57,145 nucleotides of DNA, from positions 20,996-78,140 of the forward strand of contig CAJUNX010000015.1 of assembly GCA_910587865.1 (NCBI GenBank). Direction: 5' to 3'. Made by a program: the position numbers and the translations under genes. Within the stretch, counting starts at the first letter, position 1; each line of letters opens with the position of its first letter. Positions 50,504 through 57,145 of this stretch are shown in pieces. Source of the stretch: an uncultured Roseburia sp. (GTDB lineage Bacteria > Bacillota > Clostridia > Lachnospirales > Lachnospiraceae). The notes below the pieces were generated by a model, which saw only the letters and a list, made by a program, of their open reading frames with translations, was not told the origin of the DNA and made no database searches.

Positions 50504-51100
50504 TTATCCCTCCTCCTGTCCCGGCATTTCCTGTTTTCTTTTGTCGGCTCTGTCTGCGGGAACCGATCTGCCGCCGTCATCGCGCGCCCTCCACTCCGCC
50601 GGCGCCATGCCAGTCTCCCGCTCGAACAGCCGGTAAAAAAACGTCGTATTCTCGTACCCGACCCGGCCCGCGATCTCCTTTACCGGGAGCGCGGTCTGTT
50701 CTAAGAGCTCCTTCCCTTCCTCCATGCATTCCCCGCACAGCCGGTCAGTCTCCTGCGGCCTTCCGTGCCCCGTGAAAGCACGATGCGGCACTCCCGGTTC
50801 CTTCCCCTCCATGCATTCCCCGCACAGCCGGTCAGTCTCCTGCGATCTTCCGCTCCCCATGAAAGCACGATGCGGCACTCCCGGTTCCTTCCCCTCCATG
50901 CACTCCCCGCACAGCCGGTCGGTCTCCTGCGGCCTTCCGTTCCCGTGCGCCTGCAGATGCCCTTCTCCCAGATAAAACGCCCGGACTGCCGCTGTCCGCT
51001 CCGAGATATCCGCAAAATACGAACTTTTAGAATAGATTTCCCCCATCCTCTTCATGTCATTTACCAGCGGCTCATAGCCTGCAATTTCTACTTCGCCCAT
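50504..51100 (-). CDS. AraC-type regulator remnant with expanded 29-residue repeats
   Basis: A 198-aa ORF. The C-terminal part is the second AraC helix-turn-helix (LPVKEIAGRVGYENTTFFYR, ERETGMAPAEWRAR). The preceding helix-turn-helix is absent; in its place are 2.5 copies of a 29-residue repeat (RLCGECMEGKEPGVPHRAF). The N-terminus (EIAGYEPLVNDMKRMGEIY) is not recognised. The ATG at 51100 follows GGAGAAAGA. A single half of the DNA-binding unit suggests a non-functional or repurposed protein. Confidence 0.6.
   Translation of the reverse strand: MGEVEIAGYEPLVNDMKRMGEIYSKSSYFADISERTAAVRAFYLGEGHLQAHGNGRPQETDRLCGECMEGKEPGVPHRAFMGSGRSQETDRLCGECMEGKEPGVPHRAFTGHGRPQETDRLCGECMEEGKELLEQTALPVKEIAGRVGYENTTFFYRLFERETGMAPAEWRARDDGGRSVPADRADKRKQEMPGQEEG
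50721..50942. repeat. 87-bp in-frame tandem repeat, about 2.5 copies
   Basis: Copies begin at 50721, 50808 and 50895 (TCCATGC each) and encode the repeated 29-residue segment of the AraC remnant. They are nearly identical, which implies recent expansion. Confidence 0.93.
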
Positions 51101-51177
51101 TCTTTCTCCAATTCCCGCACCGGTGGCGCAGGTTTTATATATCCGACTTCTCACAAATATTTTCAATCATGACCTGG

Positions 51178-51408
51178 TTATTCCTCCCCTGGCGGATGAA
51201 ACACCAGCAAATCCTGTATCTCACACCCCAGCACCGTACACAACTTGCACAGCACATACACATCCAGCCGCGTAATGCTGTTCGTGCAGTAATTATCTAT
51301 CTGTTTCCAGTTCATTTCTGCCTTGTGCGACAGCTTGTTCTTGCTCAGCCCTTTTTTCTTCAGCAGTTCATCCAGCCGAATTTCCAAATATCCGTAATCT
51401 TCGTCCAC
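51178..51408 (-). CDS. Small XRE-type (Cro/C1) DNA-binding protein
   Basis: A 76-aa helix-turn-helix protein (LDELLKKKGLSKNKLSHKAE, NWKQIDNYCTN, LDVYVLCKLCTVLGCEIQDL) of the single-domain Cro/C1 type. It starts GTG at 51408 after AGAGGTGGG and is divergent from the ABC transporter operon, so it could regulate that operon. Confidence 0.85.
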   Translation of the reverse strand: MDEDYGYLEIRLDELLKKKGLSKNKLSHKAEMNWKQIDNYCTNSITRLDVYVLCKLCTVLGCEIQDLLVFHPPGEE

Positions 51409-51558
51409 GTTCCCACCTCTGCATTTCCCATATTTATTTCATGCCTGCAGCTCCATTCTATATTTATTGCAGAAACCTGCTAACCCTAAATAAATATTAG
51501 AATACTAAACACAGAAACATACATTCTTTTCTCTTCCAGCCAGAAGATATTTCCTGTA

Positions 51559-51587
51559 TTGACATTTCTCATACCCAGTGCTATACT
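51559..51587 (+). promoter_or_regulatory. Sigma-A promoter of the ABC-SdpRI operon
   Basis: Perfect -35 TTGACA (51559-51564), a 17-bp spacer and -10 TATACT (51582-51587). AACC ... GGTT flanks the expected transcript start and may be an operator. The remaining 51409-51558 is AT-rich without a gene. Confidence 0.85.
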
Positions 51588-51638
51588 GTAAATAACCAAT
51601 TAACAAAAAGGTTAAAAGCTGTGAAGGAGGTGTTCTCT

Positions 51639-52391
51639 TTGTTAGAAGTGTCCGGCCTGTCTTTTCATTATCAGCCCCATGTACCTGTGCTGACCGATCT
51701 TACTTTTTCCGTATCAGATGGAGAAATCGTTGGCCTGTCAGGGAAAAACGGAGTTGGGAAAACGACAGCCTTAAAGCTGATTCTAGGGTTGCTGCCGCTT
51801 GAAAAAGGCTCTGTCTGCCTTGGTAACTGTTCGCTGTATCTGCATCCCATGCAATACAGGAAACAAATGAACTATGTTTCTGACAGCCACGATATATACA
51901 ACAATCTTACGGGAAAGGAATATTTGAATTTTATAGCGGATATGTACGAAGTACCTTCTGAAACAAGAGGTAAAAATTATACTCCTCTAATAGAAGCGTT
52001 TCAGGTTGAAAAATATCTGAACAGCCCTGTTAAAAAATTATCTCATGGGACAAAGCAGAAAATTGCTATTATAGCATCCCTGGTTAATGATCCCCTGCTC
52101 TGGGTGTTAGATGAGCCAGTGACGGGACTGGATGTAGAAGCTGTTCAGGTCTTAAAGGAATTGATCAGATCCAGAGCAGCCTGCGGAAAATCTGTTCTGT
52201 TTTCCTCTCACATATTGGAAATCTGTGAGAATCTGTGTGATAAAATTATTATCATGCAGGCCGGAACGATTAAGAAAACAATCGAGCTTCGAGATCATCC
52301 TTCCTGTATTTCTTTGGAGGATATCTATTTGGAGGTGGTTAAAGATGTACCGATGGAAAAAGATTTTTCAATTAAGCAAAACAATATGTAA
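51639..52391 (+). CDS. ABC transporter ATP-binding protein
   Basis: A 250-aa ATPase with Walker A GKNGVGKTT, a Q-loop region, signature LSHGTKQK, Walker B LLWVLDEP and the switch His in SSHILE. The signature LSHGT(K)QK is the type found in bacitracin/lantibiotic and ABC-2-like exporters. The start is TTG at 51639 after AAGGAGGTGTTCTC; a GTG at 51621 overlaps that ribosome site and is unlikely. It energises the permease encoded next. Confidence 0.9.
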   Translation: MLEVSGLSFHYQPHVPVLTDLTFSVSDGEIVGLSGKNGVGKTTALKLILGLLPLEKGSVCLGNCSLYLHPMQYRKQMNYVSDSHDIYNNLTGKEYLNFIADMYEVPSETRGKNYTPLIEAFQVEKYLNSPVKKLSHGTKQKIAIIASLVNDPLLWVLDEPVTGLDVEAVQVLKELIRSRAACGKSVLFSSHILEICENLCDKIIIMQAGTIKKTIELRDHPSCISLEDIYLEVVKDVPMEKDFSIKQNNM

Positions 52392-53886
52392 GATCAATTT
52401 CAGCTTTCTGAATTTTCGGTATAAATTAAAAGAACGCCCTGATACCTGTTTTATTGTGCTGACCTGCTTTGTTTTAAGTATTGCAGGCGTGTTCTGTTAC
52501 TACTATTTTCAAATGCTTGGGCAGCTTTATGACGGACTTTCCGTGCTGGGGCTGGAAGCTTTGTTTTGTCAGCTTGCACTGTTTGCAGTGGCGATAATAC
52601 TCTCGATAGCGGGCGCCTTCCTGCTGATAAATGTTTTCTGCTGTTCAAAGGATATTGAACACCTGCTGCTGTTTCCAGTGAGGCCATGTGACATTTTTAC
52701 AGGTAAGTACATTACAGTAATCCTGTTTTGCTATGGGATTGAAATTTTACTGCTGCTTCCAGTGTGTATCATCCAAACGCAATACATGGGAGACAGTTCT
52801 GCGATAATGACATATATCTCTGCGGCAGCGATACTTCCTCATATTGTTGTGTTCCCTCTGGCGGTTCTTGTGACAATATGCTTAAAAATTTCCATGCTTC
52901 TGAAACGTATGAGGACACTGCTGGCAGTTGCAGGAATCATAGTGTATTTTGCAGGCGGCGTGATCGGCATTCTGATATCAAAAGATCCATTCCCGTTCTA
53001 TCATCCGTATATCGGTTTTCATCCCGGATTAAAGCTGCTCTGCATCATATCTGTCGCTGTGTTTACCGGCGGATACTACTATCTGAGTCATCTTGTGATC
53101 GGAAAGAACTATGCCATTTATGATAAAGAGAGACGGATTCACTTAAAGGCCATGAAATACAGCTCGTCGTCAAAGCTGAAAAGCTATTTTAAGAAAGAGT
53201 ATCAGACTTTTTTCCGTAATCCGGTATATGTAATAAACGGATTGTTTGGGATCTTTATTACCCCCTTTTTACTGCCGCTGTCTTTCCGGATCAGTGCAGC
53301 CGCAGAGAGTATAGAACAAATAAGAGCCCTGGTATCAGCTCCGGAATTTTCCTTTTATGCGATACTGTTTGCGCTTGCGGTCATTGTACTTACATCTGCA
53401 ATCAATGTAGTGGCTTCATGCAGTTTTTCCAGAGAGGGCGCATGTTTCTGGATAGCAAAGATCATTCCGTATTCATTAAAACAACAGGCGTTTGTGAAAG
53501 CCCTGTTTTCTACAAGCGTCTCAATGATGGGGATTATCATAAACTGCCTGATATTCAGTTTTTACTTTAACTATGGTTTTATTCAGATTGGAGTAATCGC
53601 TCTCATTGGCATATTATTTGCAGCGTTGTGGAACCTGATCGGAGTATTTATCGACATGAAACGTCCAAAATTGGATTGGACAAATGAAACAGAAGCGATC
53701 AAGCAAAATGTTAATGTGTTTTTGTCTGTTTTGTTTTGTATCGCAATTTCAACAGGGTATTTCTCTGCGGTAGCAAAAATGCTTCAGAACGGATTCACTG
53801 CCAGAGGCATTATAACCTTTCTGTTGTGCAGTGTATGTATTCTGATTTTACTTGTGTGTAAAGGAATTGCGTCTCATCAGGAGTAA
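52345..53886 (+). CDS. ABC transporter membrane protein
   Basis: A 513-aa protein with about ten to twelve predicted membrane helices (FIVLTCFVLSIAGVFCYYYF; LFAVAIILSIAGAFLLINVF; later FYAILFALAVIVLTSAI and others). No substrate can be named; an exporter of peptides or toxic compounds fits the Sdp-like neighbours. The ATG at 52345 follows GGAGGTGGTTAAAG, inside the 3' end of the ATPase gene (47-base overlap). Confidence 0.82.
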   Translation: MYRWKKIFQLSKTICKINFSFLNFRYKLKERPDTCFIVLTCFVLSIAGVFCYYYFQMLGQLYDGLSVLGLEALFCQLALFAVAIILSIAGAFLLINVFCCSKDIEHLLLFPVRPCDIFTGKYITVILFCYGIEILLLLPVCIIQTQYMGDSSAIMTYISAAAILPHIVVFPLAVLVTICLKISMLLKRMRTLLAVAGIIVYFAGGVIGILISKDPFPFYHPYIGFHPGLKLLCIISVAVFTGGYYYLSHLVIGKNYAIYDKERRIHLKAMKYSSSSKLKSYFKKEYQTFFRNPVYVINGLFGIFITPFLLPLSFRISAAAESIEQIRALVSAPEFSFYAILFALAVIVLTSAINVVASCSFSREGACFWIAKIIPYSLKQQAFVKALFSTSVSMMGIIINCLIFSFYFNYGFIQIGVIALIGILFAALWNLIGVFIDMKRPKLDWTNETEAIKQNVNVFLSVLFCIAISTGYFSAVAKMLQNGFTARGIITFLLCSVCILILLVCKGIASHQE

Positions 53887-53923
53887 TCTTTCAAAATATG
53901 TCAATCAAAAGGAGGAAAAAGCT

Positions 53924-54130
53924 ATGAGTAAGAAGAACATGATCCCTGCGGTGTTTTTGACCGGAACCTTTGTCATCTTGTTTGCGGCAACATGTTTCCT
54001 TCCAGACAAGATACCCTTTCATTTTGATGTGAATGGAGAAGCTGGCTGGTATGCAAGTAAGTATTTTCTCCTGCTGCTTACACCTGTTCCGTATCTGATT
54101 TACCATCAATTTACATACAGGAAAAAATGA
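53924..54130 (+). CDS. Small DUF1648-type membrane protein
   Basis: A 68-aa protein with two membrane helices. The segment FLPDKIPFHFDVNGEAGWYASK is the DUF1648 motif seen at the start of SdpI-like proteins, so this looks like a mini-SdpI. The ATG follows AAAGGAGGAAAAAGC. It is co-transcribed with the transporter and the regulator. Confidence 0.78.
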   Translation: MSKKNMIPAVFLTGTFVILFAATCFLPDKIPFHFDVNGEAGWYASKYFLLLLTPVPYLIYHQFTYRKK

Positions 54131-54163
54131 ATGCAGTATGATGCGGAAAGGAGATTTGTTTAG

Positions 54164-54463
54164 ATGACGACTGTATTCAAAGCCCTGTCTGATGATACCA
54201 GACGACAGATCCTGAAGCTGCTCGCAAATGGTGATATGACGGCGAAGGAAATTTCTGAAAACTTTACGATTTCAAAGCCTGCCATATCAAAACACCTTGA
54301 TATTTTGAAGGAAGCAGGGTTAGTGACAGGCGAACGGACGGGAATGTCCGTCACTTATTCCCTTAATGCTTCTGTATTGCAAACAACGTTAGGCGCATTT
54401 CTGGAGTTTTTTGATACAAATAAATCGACAGGAAAAGAGGGAAACGAGAATGAAACTATATAG
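54164..54463 (+). CDS. sdpR: ArsR/SdpR-family repressor
   Basis: A 99-aa winged-helix protein (TVFKALSDDTRRQILKLLAN, ISENFTISKPAISKHLDILK, LVTGERTGMSVTYSLN) like SdpR of Bacillus, which represses the immunity operon until SdpI sequesters it at the membrane. The ATG follows GAAAGGAGATTTGTTTAG. It overlaps the SdpI start by 14 bases. Confidence 0.87.
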   Translation: MTTVFKALSDDTRRQILKLLANGDMTAKEISENFTISKPAISKHLDILKEAGLVTGERTGMSVTYSLNASVLQTTLGAFLEFFDTNKSTGKEGNENETI

Positions 54464-55091
54464 AAGCCTGAATATCATATTCCTGATAATATTCATTACA
54501 GGGACAGCCTTATGCTTTAAATACCTTCCCGGCGAAATACCTTTGTTTATGCAAAGCCCTCCCCGCTGGGTTTTTATTGGAATTTGTTTTGTTATTTTGC
54601 TTGCATTAGCGATTGCAGCCTTTTTTCCTCACAAAATCTCCAAAAACGACAATGACGTGAGAAATCATATTACTCTGACTGTAATTAACCTCTTTGGACT
54701 TGGGCTGTTTCTTTTCTATTTTGTCACAATAGCTAAGTATTGCGGTTTGCAAATGAATTACCTGAAAGGCATTGCGCTTATCGTGGGGGGCTTAATGGTA
54801 TTAGTCGGAAATTTTTTACCGCAAATGCCTTATCGCAGCCGGATTGGGTTTAAATTGCCCTGGATTCTAAAAGATAAACTATGCTGGCAAAAAACACACA
54901 GATTTGCCGGGTACACGGCAGTTCCTTTTGGGCTTATTCAGTGTCTGCTTACTTTGTTTGCATCAAACAGCAATCTTGTATTTTTGCCGGGAATTGGTAT
55001 CTGGATTATCATTGTGTGTATTTATTCATTGGTTACTTTTTATCAGAACAGAGAAGATTCCGGTAAGTATAACTCCTCAGATTTTTCGTGA
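54450..55091 (+). CDS. sdpI: SdpI-family membrane protein
   Basis: A 213-aa membrane protein with about six helices. It shows the SdpI family pattern: GEIPLF near the start, VGNFLPQMPYRSRIGFKLPW, then KTHRFAGYTAVPFGL. In Bacillus SdpI gives immunity to the SDP toxin and relays it to SdpR. No toxin gene is seen here. The ATG at 54450 follows GGGAAACGAGA. Confidence 0.87.
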   Translation: MKLYRSLNIIFLIIFITGTALCFKYLPGEIPLFMQSPPRWVFIGICFVILLALAIAAFFPHKISKNDNDVRNHITLTVINLFGLGLFLFYFVTIAKYCGLQMNYLKGIALIVGGLMVLVGNFLPQMPYRSRIGFKLPWILKDKLCWQKTHRFAGYTAVPFGLIQCLLTLFASNSNLVFLPGIGIWIIIVCIYSLVTFYQNREDSGKYNSSDFS

Positions 55092-55127
55092 TTTTCCTCA
55101 GACCTGAATTGACAGATTCTGCGGCAT

Positions 55128-55168
55128 CGAAAAAAGAAAGGGCTGTCGCAGCAGCCCCTTCTTTTTTC
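55128..55168. terminator. Bidirectional terminator
   Basis: A stem of AAAAAAGAA(A/G)GGGCTG with its complement (one mismatch) ending in T6 on the plus strand. It lies between the convergent SdpI and NuoL-like genes. Confidence 0.85.
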
Positions 55169-55203
55169 CGCCCTTCATATTTTTTCGCTTCTCCCACATC
55201 CGC

Positions 55204-57145
55204 TCAGATCAGCAGATACACCAGCGTTAAAATCAGTCCCACGCAGGCCATAAACAGTCCGAACGAGAGGCTCCGCCCGATAATCCTGCCGTTCTCCGCC
55301 AGATCCTCATGCATCATCGCCAGCTTATGATTATAATTCGTCTTCTGATGAAACACGAGGGCCAGGTTGTCGAGAAACGTTCCCACCGCGTGGGTCAGCC
55401 AGGTCCCCTGCTCCAGCTCATGCGGGATCGGGCTGTCCTTATAGAGCGTTCTGCGCAGAAGCACCACGATGCCGTCCAGAAGCCGATCCAAAAATCTGCA
55501 CACGACTCCGCCGACAAACGGCAGTACCGCAAGCAGCAGCGGGCGGTACACCAGGTTTTCAAGATCCAGCCACGCCGGCCAGCGGTCCGCATAGGCGCGC
55601 GTCCGCTCCTCCTGCCGCATCAGCACGGTCCGCACGATCCCGAAATAGACCGCCGCGCCGATCGCGAGCGAGATCAGCGCACCCTTTATATTTCCGAAGG
55701 AAAAATAGGCGATCCGCTCTCCCGCCTCCTGGCAGTCGAAAAATCCCGCGCTCATCTCTGCCAGAGGATCCATAAAGATATGCGGCATCAGCCCGAACAG
55801 CACGATAAACGCCGCGCTGCCCGCCAGCGCGATCTTACTGCGCAGCGTCATATACTCCGTATCCGCATCGTATGCTTCCTGCACCTTCGCGTCCGCGTTT
55901 TTCTCCGCAAAGACCGCGACAAACAGCTTCGTCATATAGGCGACGGTCAGCCCTCCGCTGATTAAAAACAGCCACTCCGCCATACCGGCCCACGTTTCCC
56001 CTGCCAGAAACTCTGTCAGAGCGGATCCTGTCACGGACACTGCGCCCTCCCCCAGCAGCTTTCGGTATTCCACAATCGACTCGTGCAGCAGCGTCTTGCT
56101 GATATAGCCCGAGCCTCCCGGCACACCGCAGATCCCGAGCGCTCCCAGCAGAAAGACCGCCTTTAAAAACGGCTTTTTACGCCCGAAACCGCGGATCTCA
56201 TTGATATTCAGCTTATGGATCCGCATATAGACCGCGCCGGCCGCAAGAAACAACACCAGCTTAAACAGGGAGTGGTTTACCATATGGAGCAGCGTCCCGC
56301 GCGCCGCCAAAGCATGCTCCTCCCCCAGCAGCGGGATCAGCCCGACCCCGGTCAGGATAAACCCGATCTGAGAGACCGAGGAGCATGCGAGCGTCCGTTT
56401 TATATTCACCGAAAAGACCGCGAGCACAGCGCCGGCCACCATCGTGGCCACTCCCAGAAACAGCACCAGCGCCCCCCACTTCCCGTCACAGGCAAACAGC
56501 GCGACCGTCGCCGCTATCACACCGAAGACCCCCGTCTTTGTCAGAATACCGGAGAGCAGCGCCGAGGCCGGGGCCGGGGCCACCGGATGCGCCTTCGGAA
56601 GCCAGATGTGCAGCGGGAAGGCGCCCGCTTTCGCCCCGAATCCGAACAGCAGGCATCCGCCCGCCGCATACAGCTGTGTCATCGGAGCGATCCCCGCGGC
56701 CGCTCCCCCATTCGCTGCCGGCATGGCCGCGCCCGTCTCCCGCAGAGCCGCCGCAGCCGCGGGAAGCTCCGCAAAGGCAAGCGTGCCGAACAGATCATAC
56801 AGCAGAAACAGCCCCATCAGCATCACCAGTCCGCCCGTCACCGCGACCGCAAGATACGTCGCCGCACTGCCAAGCGCCTCTTTGCTCTCGTCGTGCGCAA
56901 CCCACACATAGGAGGTAAACGACATGATCTCAAAGAAAAGAAACGTCGTGTACAGATCCGCCGACAAAAACACGCCGACCGTCGCCCCGAGCGTCAGCAG
57001 CATGAAAAAATAATACCGGTTCCGGTTGCGGTAATGCCCGAAATATTCCCGTGAAAACAGCCCGGTCATCATCCACATAAATGACGCCACGAGACAGTAG
57101 AGCCCGCGAAACCCGTCCAGGATAAAATGAAGGCCCATCCCGAAG
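55204..57145 (-). CDS. NuoL/MrpD-like proton-conducting transporter subunit (partial)
   Basis: At least 644 aa and open past the window edge, so the N-terminus is not seen. Many membrane helices carry the Proton_antipo_M pattern (LFFEIMSFTSYVWV, GAKAGAFPLHIWLPKAHPVA, SSVSQIGFILTGV, HMVNHSLFKLVLFLAAGAVY) with the Lys and His residues used for ion transfer. These subunits occur in complex I, membrane hydrogenases and Mrp antiporters; which one cannot be decided without the neighbours. The C-terminal part has an extended cytoplasmic stretch and a last helix (LFMACVGLILTLVYLLI). Confidence 0.88.
   Translation of the reverse strand, partial: FGMGLHFILDGFRGLYCLVASFMWMMTGLFSREYFGHYRNRNRYYFFMLLTLGATVGVFLSADLYTTFLFFEIMSFTSYVWVAHDESKEALGSAATYLAVAVTGGLVMLMGLFLLYDLFGTLAFAELPAAAAALRETGAAMPAANGGAAAGIAPMTQLYAAGGCLLFGFGAKAGAFPLHIWLPKAHPVAPAPASALLSGILTKTGVFGVIAATVALFACDGKWGALVLFLGVATMVAGAVLAVFSVNIKRTLACSSVSQIGFILTGVGLIPLLGEEHALAARGTLLHMVNHSLFKLVLFLAAGAVYMRIHKLNINEIRGFGRKKPFLKAVFLLGALGICGVPGGSGYISKTLLHESIVEYRKLLGEGAVSVTGSALTEFLAGETWAGMAEWLFLISGGLTVAYMTKLFVAVFAEKNADAKVQEAYDADTEYMTLRSKIALAGSAAFIVLFGLMPHIFMDPLAEMSAGFFDCQEAGERIAYFSFGNIKGALISLAIGAAVYFGIVRTVLMRQEERTRAYADRWPAWLDLENLVYRPLLLAVLPFVGGVVCRFLDRLLDGIVVLLRRTLYKDSPIPHELEQGTWLTHAVGTFLDNLALVFHQKTNYNHKLAMMHEDLAENGRIIGRSLSFGLFMACVGLILTLVYLLI

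Overview
The window is from a Gram-positive, gut-type Clostridia genome, most like the Lachnospiraceae. It is fairly GC-rich and has AGGAGG-type ribosome binding sites, frequent GTG/TTG starts, sigma-A promoters, sortase-type surface proteins, YesM/YesN-type two-component systems and many carbohydrate ABC transporters. This assignment is inferred from gene content and style; no rRNA or tRNA gene was seen. Most genes lie on the minus strand.

Layout. 1-5.3 kb holds a VWA/metallopeptidase-fold protein and a large membrane-anchored transglutaminase-like surface protein. A divergent PurF-like phosphoribosyltransferase that lacks the N-terminal nucleophile cysteine follows at 5.5-7.0 kb. At 7.1-11.4 kb is a tightly coupled operon: lipoprotein, cell-wall amidase, then a fusion of CoA-disulfide reductase, rhodanese and sirohaem reductase. 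11.6-13.4 kb is a decaying island: a TetR-like remnant, an intact Phd/RelE-type toxin-antitoxin pair with a clear promoter and operator, a deleted GNAT gene and a 191-bp MITE-like element. 13.4-20.6 kb has an LRR protein, an M14 peptidase, and a GH31 alpha-xylosidase-type and GH42 beta-galactosidase pair. 20.8-23.8 kb is a second, sortase-anchored transglutaminase protein. 24-32.7 kb is a complete glycan-uptake locus: two permeases, a lipoprotein binding protein, a YesM-type kinase, an AraC-type response regulator and a GH78 rhamnosidase-like enzyme.

33-41 kb contains an unidentified gene fragment, a methyltransferase/MmcQ pair, three consecutive hairpins, an OmpR-type two-component system with neighbours, and a lipase-like membrane protein. 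41.2-42.2 kb is an XRE membrane regulator. 42.3-47.1 kb is one LacI-headed sugar operon with two LacI-type operators on its promoter; its solute-binding protein is broken by an internal deletion. 47.4-51.4 kb has a 49-aa protein gene bounded by a strong promoter and a perfect terminator, a GNAT-like acyltransferase, a lipoprotein frameshifted in a G6 run, a second MITE-like copy, a truncated IS3 element, a repeat-expanded AraC remnant and a small XRE regulator. 51.5-55.1 kb is an AT-richer ABC transporter plus SdpR/SdpI-type module. The window ends inside a NuoL/MrpD-like antiporter subunit.

The most striking recurring structure is short tandem duplication with a period divisible by three. 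It occurs at more than ten places, inside linkers of otherwise ordinary genes and just across their stop codons. No wholly novel defence or mobile system could be established. The best leads are the repeat expansions, the redox fusion operon, the cysteine-less PurF homologue, the MITE-like pair and the LacI operon with the broken binding protein.
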